A DNA stretch of 64,000 bases from Sphingobacterium sp. GVS05A (lineage in GTDB: Bacteria; Bacteroidota; Bacteroidia; Sphingobacteriales; Sphingobacteriaceae). The notes below the pieces were generated by a model. It was given only the letters and a program-made list of their open reading frames with translations. It ran no database searches and had not been told where the DNA came from. Below, piece by piece: positions 37,276-46,628 of this stretch (its first letter is position 1; every line of letters starts with the position of its first letter). The stretch covers positions 434,001-498,000 of the forward strand of contig NZ_JAHXYR010000001.1 of NCBI RefSeq assembly GCF_019969845.1, read 5' to 3'. The position numbers were made by a program, and so were the translations under genes.

Positions 37276-38517
37276 ATGAGTAACAGCAACATCAATCTGA
37301 TAGACTCTTTTCAGGAGTTTAAGGAGTTTAAGAATATCGATAGACCTACGGTCATTACAGTATTGGAAGAGGTTTTTCGTAGTATGATCCGTCGTCGTTT
37401 CGGTACGGATGAAAATGTGGATGTTATCGTGAATCCAGATAACGGGGATTTGGAGATTTGGAGAACGCGTGTCGTTGTTGAAGATGAATTTTCTGAGGAT
37501 GATGATCTTGAAATCGAGTTGGCGGAAGCAAGAAAACATGATGAGGACCTTGAAGTGGGTGATGATTTTATCGAACAGATCACTTTGGAAAGCTTTGGGC
37601 GTCGTGCTATTTTAGCGGCTCGTCAAACACTTGTTTCTAAGGTATTAGAACTTGAGAAAGACGAAGTCTTTAAGAAATATAAAGATAGAGAAGGAGAGTT
37701 GGTTATTGGTGAGGTTTATCAGATCTGGAAGAAAGAGATCTTGGTGTTGGATGAAGACGGTAATGAATTGATTTTGCCTAAATCGGAACAAATCCCTGCT
37801 GATTATTTCAAAAAAGGTGATGGTATTCGCGCGGTGGTTCATAAAGTAGATATGATGAACAACAATCCGAAAATCATTATCTCACGTACTGCACCGGCGT
37901 TTTTACAACGTTTGTTTGAACTTGAGGTTCCTGAGATCTTTGATGGTCTGATTACGATCAAGAAAATTGTCCGTGAACCAGGAGAGCGTGCTAAAGTGGC
38001 CGTGGAGTCTTATGATGACCGTATCGATCCAGTTGGAGCGTGTGTGGGTATGAAAGGATCACGTATTCACGGTATCGTTCGTGAATTGCGTAATGAGAAT
38101 ATTGATGTTATCAATTTCACTACAAACCATTCCTTATATATTGCCCGTGCTTTGAGCCCTGCTCGGATCAGTTCAATTAAGATTGATGAGGAAAATAAAA
38201 CTGCTGCTGTATACTTGAAATCAGATCAGGTTTCGTTAGCAATTGGTCGTGGTGGACATAATATTAAATTGGCTGGTAAATTGACCGGTTATGAGATCGA
38301 TGTTTATCGTGAGAATGATGAATTTGATGAGGATGTGGATATCGAAGAATTCAGCGATGAAATTGAAAGCTGGGTTATTGATGAATTGAAGCGTGTAGGT
38401 TTGGATTCTGCAAAATCTGTTTTATCACTCAGTGAGGAAGAGCTCGTTAGACGTACCGATTTAGAAGAAGATACCATTCGTGATATCCTACGTATATTGC
38501 AAGCTGAATTTGAATAA
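37276..38517 (+). CDS. nusA: Transcription termination/antitermination factor NusA
   Basis: Binds RNA polymerase and modulates pausing and termination. The 413-residue protein has an N-terminal polymerase-binding domain, an S1 domain (about 138-205) and two KH domains (the first with DPVGACVGMKGSRI, the second with AIGRGGHNIKLAGKLTGYEI), then an acidic C-terminal segment with a helical tail. It follows rimP by 5 bases. NusA may itself act at the leader terminator of this operon (inference). Confidence 0.96.
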   Translation: MSNSNINLIDSFQEFKEFKNIDRPTVITVLEEVFRSMIRRRFGTDENVDVIVNPDNGDLEIWRTRVVVEDEFSEDDDLEIELAEARKHDEDLEVGDDFIEQITLESFGRRAILAARQTLVSKVLELEKDEVFKKYKDREGELVIGEVYQIWKKEILVLDEDGNELILPKSEQIPADYFKKGDGIRAVVHKVDMMNNNPKIIISRTAPAFLQRLFELEVPEIFDGLITIKKIVREPGERAKVAVESYDDRIDPVGACVGMKGSRIHGIVRELRNENIDVINFTTNHSLYIARALSPARISSIKIDEENKTAAVYLKSDQVSLAIGRGGHNIKLAGKLTGYEIDVYRENDEFDEDVDIEEFSDEIESWVIDELKRVGLDSAKSVLSLSEEELVRRTDLEEDTIRDILRILQAEFE

Positions 38518-38560
38518 AATTCAGCTTGTTAATTTTTTTCTATCTAACATTCGGAATAAA

Positions 38561-38591
38561 TTGTTTATGGATGGAAAAAAACATATTTTTG
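38561..38591 (+). promoter_or_regulatory. Candidate internal promoter for infB
   Basis: ATTG (38561-38564), a 19-base spacer and TATTTTTG (38584-38591), close to the consensus. It lies in the 103-base gap between nusA and infB. Confidence 0.5.
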
Positions 38592-38620
38592 TAATTATAT
38601 TAAAATAGTTTATATTATAG

Positions 38621-41600
38621 ATGACTGAAGGAAAAGGAACAAACTTGCTTAAAGCAGCAAAGGAACTCAACATCGGGATACATACTGCCGTGGAATGTTT
38701 AGTGAAAAAAGGATATGATGTAGAAGCAAAGCCTAACACTAAATTAAGCGGAGAGATGTATGGTGTGCTGTTAAAAGAGTTTCAGGGAGACAAATCACTG
38801 AAAGATGAAGCTAAACAAATTGTTATTGGCAAAATTCGTCGTGAGGAGTCGCCGTCCACTTCTCCTAAAGAATCGTCTAGAAATGAGGATTTTGAAGAAC
38901 ATGATGAACCAAAAGAAATCTTGGTTAAGAATACTGTAGAAATCCCATCTGTCAAAGAAGTCACTCCTGCCAAGCCTGAGGAACCTGCTCATCAAGGTGG
39001 TATGAAAGTGGTTGGCAAAATTGATCTTGATGCCCTGAATAGAGGTGGTAACAAGCCTAAAAAAGAGGAGCCTTCCAAGGAGGAACCTAAAGTTACGCAT
39101 GATACACCTGTAGAGACTAAGGTCGTAGAGAAAGTAATAGAGCAGAAAGAAGCCGAAGTCAAAACTCCGGTCATCGAAGCGAAAAAAGAAGAACCAAAGG
39201 TTATAGAGCAAAAAGCCGAAGTCGTGGCACCTCGGGTAGAAGCTCCCAAACCTGAAGTAGATAAAACTGAAGTAAAAGCAACTCCGGTTGTAGAGACAAA
39301 AACCGAACCTGTGAAGGTAGAAGAAAAGAAAAAAGACGAAACAGCACCTAAAGCTGCTGTACCAGTAACTCCAAAAGTGGAGCCTGTGAAAAAAGAAGGA
39401 GATGATATTATTTCTGCTCGTGCAGAAAGATTGACTGGTCCTAAAGTAATTGGTAAGATTGAATTGCCTTCTGCTAGACCGTCGCACAAACCTGTGGCAT
39501 CATCTTCAAATGCTGGAAACAATAATGAAAAACGTAAGCGTAAGCGCACGAATCCAAATGGTCCAGTAAATCCGAATGCGGGACAAGGTCAGGGTCATAA
39601 CAACCAGAACCGTGGTCCTCGCGATGGGAATAATAACCACAACCGTGACCAACAAGGGAACAGAGGTGGCAATCAAGGAAACAACACCAATCCGAACAAC
39701 CGTCCGGGACAAAACAACCAGCATCCAGGCAGACCAGGGCAAGGTGGAAACAACCAGCACCAAGGTAGACCAGGACAAGGTGGAGCAAGACCGCAACATG
39801 GTCGTTTTGACAATAGAGGAAAAGGAAGACCTGTTGAGAATAAAGAAGAACCTTCTGAAAAGGAAATCCAAGATCAAATCAAAGCAACACTTGCTCGTTT
39901 AAGTGGAGCTGGTAAATCCGGTAAGTTTGCACAACGTGCGAAGTTGAGACGTCAGAAACGTGATGATGTCGCTCAACATGCGGAAGAAGCTGCAATGGAG
40001 CAAGAATTGATGGCGAAGGTATTGCGTGTCACAGAATTTGTTACAGCAAATGAGCTCGCAAATTTGATGGACGTTCAAGTCACACAGATTATCGCAACTT
40101 GTATGAGTTTAGGTATGTTTGTGTCTATCAACCAACGTCTAGATGCGGAAACTTTGACTATCGTAGCAGATGAGTTTGGCTATCAAGTTGAATTTATTAA
40201 ACCTGAAGATGAGGAAACTGCGGAACTAGAGGAAGCAGATACTGAAGCGAATTTGGTGCCTAGAGCTCCAATCGTAACAGTAATGGGACACGTTGACCAC
40301 GGTAAAACATCTTTGTTAGATTATATCCGTAAAGCAAACGTTACTTCTGGTGAGGCGGGTGGTATCACACAGCATATTGGTGCATACGCAGTGAAATTGG
40401 ATGATGACCGTAAAATTACATTTTTGGATACACCTGGTCACGAAGCCTTTACGGCGATGCGTGCACGTGGTGCCAAAGTAACAGATATCGTTATTATCGT
40501 TGTTGCGGCGGACGACGCAGTTATGCCGCAAACGAAAGAGGCGATCAATCACGCACAAGCAGCAGGTGTACCAATCGTATTTGCATTTACGAAGGTTGAT
40601 AAACCTGGTGCAAATCCTGATCGTATCCGTGAGCAGCTTTCTGCAATGAATATCTTAGTTGAAGATTGGGGCGGTAAGTTCCAAGCGCAAGAGATTTCTG
40701 CGAAAACCGGGGAAAATGTTGATCTTCTTTTAGAAAAAGTTCTTTTGGAAGCTGAAATGTTGGATTTGAAAGCTGATCCGAAAAAACGTGCTGTTGGTTC
40801 AGTGATCGAGGCAGCGTTGGACAAAGGCCGTGGTATTGTAACTACAGTATTGATTCAAGGAGGTACTCTCCGTGTCGGAGATGCAATTTTGGCAGGTTCG
40901 CATTCTGGTAAGGTGAAAGCGCTAACCAATGAAAGAGGTGAACGTGTTAAAGAAGCGGGACCTTCTGTACCTGTACAGATTTTAGGTATGGCTGGAGCAC
41001 CTACAGCTGGGGATAAGCTTTATGTTCTTGAAAGCGAATCTGAGGCTAGAACGGTAGCAAACAAACGCCTTCAGTTACAACGTGAACAAGGTATGCGTGC
41101 AACGAAACATATTACCTTGGATGAGATCGGTCGTCGTTTGGCTATCGGTAACTTTAAGGAACTTAATATTATCGTGAAAGGTGATGTGGATGGTTCTATC
41201 GAAGCATTATCAGATTCATTGTTGAAATTGTCAACAGATGAGATCCAAGTAAATATTATCCATAAATCAGTAGGTGCGATCTCTGAATCAGATGTATTAT
41301 TGGCATCTGCTTCTGACGCGATCATCATTGGTTTCCAAGTACGTCCAACACAAAATGCACGTAAATTGGCTGAGAATGAGCAAATCGACGTTCGTCTATA
41401 TTCTATCATCTATGATGCTATTGAAGAGATTAAATCTGCGATGGAAGGTATGTTGGCTCCGAAATTTGAAGAGAAAATTGTTGCTGAGGTTGAAATCAGA
41501 GAAACATTTAAAATCTCTAAAGTGGGTACCATTGCGGGATGTATGGTTAGAGAAGGTAAAATCAATAGAAATAATGATATCCGCATAATCAGAGAAGGTG

Positions 41601-41767
41601 TAGTTATCCATACAGGTAGATTGGCTTCCCTGAAACGTTTTAAAGACGACGTGAAAGAAGTTGCACAAGGTTACGAGTGTGGTCTGAACATTGACCGTTT
41701 CAACGACATCCAGGTAGGTGATATCGTAGAGGCTTACGAGCAAGTAGAAGTAAAACGTAAATTGTAA
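38621..41767 (+). CDS. infB: Translation initiation factor IF-2
   Basis: A GTPase that places initiator tRNA on the ribosome. Of 1048 residues, an IF2-N fragment (first ~45), a long charged linker rich in K/E/P/V (about 70-290) and an N/G/Q-rich stretch (about 290-415) precede the conserved part. The G domain begins with GHVDHGKT at 556-563, then DTPGHEAF and FTKVDKP. The C-terminal beta barrels and the terminal IF2 domain are complete. The long low-complexity linker is unremarkable for Bacteroidota. Confidence 0.97.
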   Translation: MTEGKGTNLLKAAKELNIGIHTAVECLVKKGYDVEAKPNTKLSGEMYGVLLKEFQGDKSLKDEAKQIVIGKIRREESPSTSPKESSRNEDFEEHDEPKEILVKNTVEIPSVKEVTPAKPEEPAHQGGMKVVGKIDLDALNRGGNKPKKEEPSKEEPKVTHDTPVETKVVEKVIEQKEAEVKTPVIEAKKEEPKVIEQKAEVVAPRVEAPKPEVDKTEVKATPVVETKTEPVKVEEKKKDETAPKAAVPVTPKVEPVKKEGDDIISARAERLTGPKVIGKIELPSARPSHKPVASSSNAGNNNEKRKRKRTNPNGPVNPNAGQGQGHNNQNRGPRDGNNNHNRDQQGNRGGNQGNNTNPNNRPGQNNQHPGRPGQGGNNQHQGRPGQGGARPQHGRFDNRGKGRPVENKEEPSEKEIQDQIKATLARLSGAGKSGKFAQRAKLRRQKRDDVAQHAEEAAMEQELMAKVLRVTEFVTANELANLMDVQVTQIIATCMSLGMFVSINQRLDAETLTIVADEFGYQVEFIKPEDEETAELEEADTEANLVPRAPIVTVMGHVDHGKTSLLDYIRKANVTSGEAGGITQHIGAYAVKLDDDRKITFLDTPGHEAFTAMRARGAKVTDIVIIVVAADDAVMPQTKEAINHAQAAGVPIVFAFTKVDKPGANPDRIREQLSAMNILVEDWGGKFQAQEISAKTGENVDLLLEKVLLEAEMLDLKADPKKRAVGSVIEAALDKGRGIVTTVLIQGGTLRVGDAILAGSHSGKVKALTNERGERVKEAGPSVPVQILGMAGAPTAGDKLYVLESESEARTVANKRLQLQREQGMRATKHITLDEIGRRLAIGNFKELNIIVKGDVDGSIEALSDSLLKLSTDEIQVNIIHKSVGAISESDVLLASASDAIIIGFQVRPTQNARKLAENEQIDVRLYSIIYDAIEEIKSAMEGMLAPKFEEKIVAEVEIRETFKISKVGTIAGCMVREGKINRNNDIRIIREGVVIHTGRLASLKRFKDDVKEVAQGYECGLNIDRFNDIQVGDIVEAYEQVEVKRKL

Positions 41768-41788
41768 TATTCCGATTTACGACATAAT

Positions 41789-41824
41789 AAAAAAAAGCGC
41801 TGATGAAAATCAACGCTTTTTTTT
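41789..41824. terminator. Bidirectional terminator after infB
   Basis: An A run plus GCG and TGAT pairs with ATCA, CGC and a T run (one mismatch in the stem, loop GAAA). It separates convergent infB and the VOC gene. Confidence 0.85.
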
Positions 41825-41827
41825 GTT

Positions 41828-42220
41828 TTAACGTTCGTAAAGTTCTATCGGAAGCTGATCGGGGTCGGCAAAGAAAGTGAATCTTTTTTGTGTTAGTTCG
41901 TCGACCCTTATCCCTTCATGTGCGATACCTACCTGTTCTAATTTATGTATTTCCGTATCCAGATTATCGACTTCAAAAGCTAAATGTCTTAAACCAGCAG
42001 CTTCAGGAAAACTAGGTCTATTAGGGGGGGAGGGAAAGGAAAATAGTTCAATGATGTAGGTTTCGTTGAGTTTTAAATCCAATTTGTATGAATCCCGTTC
42101 TAACCGATAATGTTCCTGCCAAATTTCAAGGCCGAGGATCTCGGTATAGAATTTTTTCGACCGCTGATAATCGCTACATATGATTGCAATATGATGTATT
42201 TTGTTTAAGCTTAATTTCAT
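41828..42220 (-). CDS. Glyoxalase-like VOC family protein (YaeR type)
   Basis: A 130-residue vicinal-oxygen-chelate protein with the YaeR-like start INKIHHIAIIC-type strand (here LNKIHHIAIICSDYQRSKKF) and the metal-site motif LRHLAFEVDN. These bind a divalent metal with two beta-alpha-beta-beta-beta units; the substrate is unknown. Its start overlaps the stop of the upstream NADH:flavin oxidoreductase by 4 bases (ATGA), so they are co-translated. Confidence 0.87.
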   Translation of the reverse strand: MKLSLNKIHHIAIICSDYQRSKKFYTEILGLEIWQEHYRLERDSYKLDLKLNETYIIELFSFPSPPNRPSFPEAAGLRHLAFEVDNLDTEIHKLEQVGIAHEGIRVDELTQKRFTFFADPDQLPIELYER

Positions 42221-43278
42221 TTTGCTCTTTCGTATTGTTTTGGCCAGGGGATGTCTACGGATAATTCTTTTGCAAAGTGTAATGGGAGATGTGGATCATC
42301 TAAAAAACTCCGAGCGATCATAATTAAATCCGCCTGATCTTTTTCAATAATTTCGGCGGCCTGAGTCGCTGTTTTAATAATTCCGACAGTAGCCGTTTTA
42401 CTTCCAGTTTTTTCTTTGATCGCTAGGGCAAATGGAAGTTGATAGGCAGGGCCAACATCAATTTTTTGATGGGAAACTGCTCCACCGCTTGATACATCAA
42501 TGATATCAACTCCCTGCTCGGTCAATAGTTGTGATAGAGCTATGGATTGATCCAGATCCCAGCCATCCGGTGCCCAATCTGTCGCAGAAATACGTACCCA
42601 TAAACTTTGCGTCGATATTTCCTGTTTTACCCGTTTGATGATCTCCAGCAGGAAACGGATTCTATTTTCAAATGTACCACCGAACTGGTCTGTTCGTAGG
42701 TTGCACAAAGGGGAGAGAAACTGATGAATGAGGTAACCATGTGCTGCGTGGAGTTCGATGATTTCGTAACCAGCTTGGATAGCTCTTTCGGTAGCTTGTC
42801 CAAACTGTTCGATGATTTCTTCGATCTCATTTGTTTTAAGCTCTTTCGGGACGTAATCTGTCGAATGGAAAGCCAGTGCAGATGGCGCGACAGTCTGCCA
42901 TCCTAGGGCTTCTGAAGGGGCAAATTGACCACGACCAAGCCAAGGTTTGTTGCTACTGGCTTTGCGGCCCGCATGCGCGAGCTGAATACCGGGGATAGTA
43001 TCATTTGCTTTGATAAAAGCTGTTATCTCTTTTAGTTTGTCAATATGTTGGTTATCCCATATCCCAAGGTCTCCATAGCTGATTCTACCTTCGGGTGCGA
43101 CGGCTGTTGCTTCCTGTATGACTGCTGCTGCGCCTCCAATGGCAAATTGACCGAGGTGGACAAGATGCCAGTTGTTTGCAAAACCATCTTCAGCAGAATA
43201 TTGGCACATAGGGGAAACAACTAAGCGGTTTTTCAAGTTTAAGGGACCGATGTTTATCGATGAAAATAGTTTACTCAT
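42217..43278 (-). CDS. NADH:flavin oxidoreductase, old yellow enzyme (YqjM/NamA type)
   Basis: A 353-residue FMN-dependent ene-reductase. N-terminal LKNRLVVSPMCQYSAEDG is the YqjM-type start with the Cys in PMCQ; the substrate motif HAAHGYLIHQFLSP and FMN site LIMIARSFLDDP are present. It reduces activated C=C bonds; the physiological substrate is unknown. Operon partner of the VOC gene, which starts inside its stop. Confidence 0.92.
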   Translation of the reverse strand: MSKLFSSINIGPLNLKNRLVVSPMCQYSAEDGFANNWHLVHLGQFAIGGAAAVIQEATAVAPEGRISYGDLGIWDNQHIDKLKEITAFIKANDTIPGIQLAHAGRKASSNKPWLGRGQFAPSEALGWQTVAPSALAFHSTDYVPKELKTNEIEEIIEQFGQATERAIQAGYEIIELHAAHGYLIHQFLSPLCNLRTDQFGGTFENRIRFLLEIIKRVKQEISTQSLWVRISATDWAPDGWDLDQSIALSQLLTEQGVDIIDVSSGGAVSHQKIDVGPAYQLPFALAIKEKTGSKTATVGIIKTATQAAEIIEKDQADLIMIARSFLDDPHLPLHFAKELSVDIPWPKQYERAK

Positions 43279-43350
43279 AATTTCTTGTTTATATTAGACG
43301 GATGTAATGAGCTCCTGTCTAAGGACGGTGGTGATAGATCATAAATAATT

Positions 43351-43389
43351 CTATTGCGAGCCTTTAATAACGCTGAAGGCTCGCAATAG
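43351..43389 (-). other. 14-bp perfect inverted repeat after the SDR gene
   Basis: CTATTGCGAGCCTT (43351-43364) and AAGGCTCGCAATAG (43376-43389) are exact complements. Read leftward it lies just after the SDR stop (43395), but no good T run follows, so terminator activity is uncertain; an RNA 3'-end stabiliser is possible. Confidence 0.6.
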
Positions 43390-43394
43390 TGGTT

Positions 43395-44111
43395 TTATGG
43401 ATTTGTAGACCATAAAGAGGCTGATTTTAACATTGCTCTTCTAGGCAATTTTAAATTCGCGATAATTAGTTCCGCGAAATCTTCCGGTTGTAATACTTTT
43501 TCGGGATCTCCGTCCGTCAGACCGAGATCTTTGGACATATCCGATGCAATGGTACTTGGCATTAGGGTACAGACCCGAATGTTATTTTTACGTACTTCAC
43601 GCATCAATGAATCTGCAAATCCAATAACACCAAATTTTGAAGCACTATATGCTGAAGTCGTAGCTGCACCATTCAATCCAGCTGTAGAAGAGACCATGAC
43701 AATATCACCCTGATTTTTTTCAATTAGTTGTGGCAGGACAGCTTTTGTAACAAAATAGGTTCCCAATAGATTAACATTGATAATCTCAGTCCAGTCGTGC
43801 ACGTCCATTTCCATTACAGAGGAGAAGGAAGAGATACCCGCATTGTTGATAAGAATATCAAAGTTGCCAAAGGTTTCATTGAGATTATTAATTCCCTGAT
43901 GTACAGCCTTGTTATCTGACACATCAAATACAGCATAAGTAACTTGTGTGCCAAACATTTTAAGCTCATCAGCAGTCTGCTTCAATGCTGTTTCGTTTCT
44001 TCCTGTGATCGCAACGTGTACGCCTTCTTTAGCCAATGCAACAGCAATGGCTTTCCCAAGCCCCTTTGCTCCACCTGTCACTAAGGCCCTTTTTCCTGTT
44101 ATATTTTCCAT
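43395..44111 (-). CDS. Short-chain dehydrogenase, FabG-like
   Basis: A 238-residue classical SDR: NAD(P) motif TGGAKGLGKAI near residues 11-21, NNAG, catalytic Ser in SSTAG and Y-x3-K in YSASKFG. It resembles 3-oxoacyl-ACP reductase but there are no fatty-acid genes around, so the substrate is open. Stands alone between the hairpin at 43351 and the NUDIX gene. Confidence 0.88.
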   Translation of the reverse strand: MENITGKRALVTGGAKGLGKAIAVALAKEGVHVAITGRNETALKQTADELKMFGTQVTYAVFDVSDNKAVHQGINNLNETFGNFDILINNAGISSFSSVMEMDVHDWTEIINVNLLGTYFVTKAVLPQLIEKNQGDIVMVSSTAGLNGAATTSAYSASKFGVIGFADSLMREVRKNNIRVCTLMPSTIASDMSKDLGLTDGDPEKVLQPEDFAELIIANLKLPRRAMLKSASLWSTNP

Positions 44112-44168
44112 AGTATAAAAGTAAGAATGATCTCATGGATTACTGTCAAATGAACCTCAAAAGACAGC

Positions 44169-44756
44169 CTATTTCACTTTTCTAATGATATTTTCTATAA
44201 TTGGATAGGTATTTGCCCGGACTTCATCAAATTGATCTACAGGCCGCCATTCTGCCTTTGTAATGTCTTCAGCTGTTTGTGGTATTAATTTCGGAACTTT
44301 ATTAACACCCATTTCATACCAATTGGTTGCCTTTAATACAAATTCTCCATTACGTAGATAGTATGTATGATAGGATGTGATGATCTTTTTACCTAAATAG
44401 TTGATTTTAATACCACATTCTTCTTCTACTTCACGAACAGCGGCTTCTTTCATCTTCTCATTGTCTTCCACTTTGCCTTTCGGAAGGTCCCATTTACCCA
44501 AGCGGTAGATAAAAAGGTAATCACCATCACCATTTTTAACCAGTCCACCAGCAGCTTTAATGATTTTTAACTTGCTTTTTAGGTTTTGAAATACGGTTTC
44601 GAAATCCCTGTTGACGTAGAGATATGTCTTCGGGACTTTATCAATTTCAGATTGTTTGAAAAGTTTTTGAAGTTCAATGTCTTGAATACTAATTGTTTGC
44701 GTGTTTTCGGTTTTCGAAGGAACAAAATCGGCTAAAATTAGCACGGTTTCGTTCAT
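44169..44756 (-). CDS. NUDIX hydrolase
   Basis: A 195-residue NUDIX protein. The Nudix box matches G-x5-E-x7-REVEEECGI (from GKVEDNEKM, residues around 97-119), which binds magnesium and the substrate pyrophosphate bond. Substrate unknown. A longer start at 44780 would overlap the pyrE ATG and promoter; the ATG at 44756 (MNETVLILAD) is preferred. It is divergent from pyrE. Confidence 0.88.
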   Translation of the reverse strand: MNETVLILADFVPSKTENTQTISIQDIELQKLFKQSEIDKVPKTYLYVNRDFETVFQNLKSKLKIIKAAGGLVKNGDGDYLFIYRLGKWDLPKGKVEDNEKMKEAAVREVEEECGIKINYLGKKIITSYHTYYLRNGEFVLKATNWYEMGVNKVPKLIPQTAEDITKAEWRPVDQFDEVRANTYPIIENIIRKVK

Positions 44757-44766
44757 ATAAATTTTA

Positions 44767-44774
44767 TAAATTTG
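44767..44774 (+). promoter_or_regulatory. pyrE promoter -7 box (TAAATTTG)
   Basis: TAAATTTG matches TAnnTTTG exactly. The pyrE ATG starts only 4 bases after it, so the message would have little or no 5' untranslated region. Confidence 0.6.
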
Positions 44775-44778
44775 CGCC

Positions 44779-45429
44779 ATGAATAATTTAAATGAGGTTG
44801 AACAAAAAGTTGCTGAATCCTTATTGCAAATTAAAGCAATAAAATTGCAACCTAAAAGTCCTTTTACTTGGGCGTCGGGTTGGAAGTCTCCAATTTACTG
44901 TGATAACCGTATCACTTTATCTCATCCAGCGATACGTACGTATATTCGTCAGAAGCTTTCTAAGCTTATTCAAGAAGAGTTTGGATCTGTAGATATGATT
45001 TCTGGAGTTGCTACGGCAGGTATTCCACAAGGCGTGTTGGTAGCACAGGATTTGGGCTTACCATTTTCTTATGTTAGAAGCTCAGCTAAAGATCATGGAC
45101 GTCAAAATATGATTGAAGGTGAAGTCGTTAGTGGGCAACGTGTAGTTGTGGTTGAAGATCTAATTTCGACAGGAAAAAGCAGCTTGATCGCGGTCAAAGC
45201 ATTGCGTGAAGCGGGTTGTAATGTTGTTGGATTGGTTTCCATATTTACATACGGCTTACAACAGGCGACTGATAATTTTGCTGATGCAAAATGTCCTTAT
45301 TTCAGCTTGTGTAACTACGATGCACTGATTCAAGTCGCAGCTGAAAATGGCTATGTCTTGGATGAGGATGTTGAAATTTTGAAAAAATGGCGATTGAACC
45401 CTGAAGGATGGGGTGAAAATTTTCAATAA
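44779..45429 (+). CDS. pyrE: Orotate phosphoribosyltransferase
   Basis: Makes orotidine monophosphate from orotate and PRPP, in pyrimidine synthesis. The 216-residue protein has the FTWASGWKSPIYCDNR orotate loop near residues 28-43 and the PRPP-binding motif VVVVEDLISTGKS. The start is fixed by homology (ESLLQIKAIKLQP follows soon after) and lies within a few bases of the -7 box, so translation may begin from a leaderless message. The START-like gene follows 19 bases later. Confidence 0.96.
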   Translation: MNNLNEVEQKVAESLLQIKAIKLQPKSPFTWASGWKSPIYCDNRITLSHPAIRTYIRQKLSKLIQEEFGSVDMISGVATAGIPQGVLVAQDLGLPFSYVRSSAKDHGRQNMIEGEVVSGQRVVVVEDLISTGKSSLIAVKALREAGCNVVGLVSIFTYGLQQATDNFADAKCPYFSLCNYDALIQVAAENGYVLDEDVEILKKWRLNPEGWGENFQ

Positions 45430-45448
45430 AGATGAATAATTTACCGTT

Positions 45449-45847
45449 ATGACTACTATTCAGAACACAACAGAAATCAACAGAAATGTCAGCGAGGTAT
45501 TTGCTTTTTTAACTGATCTCAATAATCATGAGCAGTTAATGCCTGAAAATATCTATAATTGGTCTTCAACATCGGACGAAGCACGATTTACCATTCAAAA
45601 TATGGCAAAATTAGCGTTGAAAGTTGAGGAGCGTGTAGAAAACCAATTGATCAAACTGATTCCTTCTGAAAAAGCTCCTTTTGAGGTTACATTGCGTTGG
45701 GAACTGCAAGCAGTATCAGAAACTGTGACCAAAGCTACGTTTATAATTGATGCAGATCTGAATATGATGATGAAAATGATCGCATCAGGGCCGCTTCAGA
45801 AACTGATTGACTTTCAGGTAAACAAACTTAAAGCTGTATTGGGATAG
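45449..45847 (+). CDS. START-like (SRPBCC) protein
   Basis: A 132-residue protein of the SRPBCC/polyketide-cyclase fold: N-terminal helix and strand segment EINRNVSEVFAFLTDLNN and the C-terminal helix LIDFQVNKLKAVLG lining a hydrophobic pocket. Ligand unknown. Closely linked to pyrE (19 bases), so co-transcribed; any functional tie is unproven. Confidence 0.75.
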   Translation: MTTIQNTTEINRNVSEVFAFLTDLNNHEQLMPENIYNWSSTSDEARFTIQNMAKLALKVEERVENQLIKLIPSEKAPFEVTLRWELQAVSETVTKATFIIDADLNMMMKMIASGPLQKLIDFQVNKLKAVLG

Positions 45848-45867
45848 TAGGTTTTATCACGGAATAT

Positions 45868-45910
45868 AACATAAAAAAGCTCGATCGTTAGATCGAGCTT
45901 TTTTTATGTT
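45868..45910. terminator. Bidirectional terminator
   Basis: AACATAAAAAAGCTCGATC pairs with GATCGAGCTTTTTTTATGTT, one extra T as a bulge. It lies between convergent pyrE-START and the superoxide dismutase gene. Confidence 0.9.
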
Positions 45911-45911
45911 A

Positions 45912-46628
45912 TTATGCGAGTCGCTCATTTACTTTTTTCCAATTGACGACATTCCACCAATTTTTAATATAGTCTGCTCTCTTGTTTTGATAATGTAAGT
46001 AATAAGCATGTTCCCAAACGTCGAGTCCCAAAACTGGTATACCTTTTACTTCAGCAACATCCATTAATGGGTTATCCTGATTTGGGGTAGAAGTTATTTT
46101 CAGGTTCCCCGAATCATCCAGAATCAACCAGGCCCAGCCTGAACCGAAGCGGCTTGTCGCTGCGGCAGCGAATTGCTCCTTAAATTTGTCTAATGAGCCA
46201 AAGGACTTATTGATCATCGTCAACAATTTTTCTGATGGTTGACTAGCTTTGTCGGACAGGCTTTCCCAAAAGAAATTGTGATTCCATGCGCCGCCAGCGT
46301 TATTTCTGGCTTTCGGGGAATATTTGGATATATTAGCTAAAAGCTGTTCCTCTGAAGTTTCTTTGATCGCCTCAGCAACAATAGCTTCGTTGACAGCATT
46401 GATATAGGCCATATGATGCTTTGTATAATGGATTTCCATCGTCAGGGCGTCAATATTGGGCTCCAATGCGGCATAACTGAAAGGTAACTTTACTTGGGAA
46501 AACTTTAAAGTAGCGGCATTTAATTCAGTTGCTTTCGCGGAAGCAATATCTTGTAATATTGATCCAGATACAGCAATACCCAATGTGGCTTTTGCTGCAT
46601 TTTGAAGGAAGTTTCTGCGTGTTTGCAT
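45912..46628 (-). CDS. Fe/Mn superoxide dismutase with a twin-arginine signal
   Basis: Dismutates superoxide. A 238-residue protein with metal ligands His67, His117, Asp203 and His207 (HHMAYINAVNEA, WNHNFFWESL, DVWEHAYYLHY). Fe or Mn preference cannot be set from these motifs. The first 30 residues carry a TRRNFLQ twin-arginine motif and a hydrophobic stretch (about 15-27), which suggests export by Tat to the periplasm, less common for this enzyme. No lipobox. Confidence 0.92.
   Translation of the reverse strand: MQTRRNFLQNAAKATLGIAVSGSILQDIASAKATELNAATLKFSQVKLPFSYAALEPNIDALTMEIHYTKHHMAYINAVNEAIVAEAIKETSEEQLLANISKYSPKARNNAGGAWNHNFFWESLSDKASQPSEKLLTMINKSFGSLDKFKEQFAAAATSRFGSGWAWLILDDSGNLKITSTPNQDNPLMDVAEVKGIPVLGLDVWEHAYYLHYQNKRADYIKNWWNVVNWKKVNERLA

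Noticed and set aside
38795..39877. Several long minus-strand open frames across infB
   Set aside because: They are opposite to the low-complexity linker of a clear infB; no homology or start signals.
44757..44780. Longer NUDIX start at 44780
   Set aside because: It shares bases with the divergent pyrE ATG and lies across its promoter; the ATG at 44756 is more credible.
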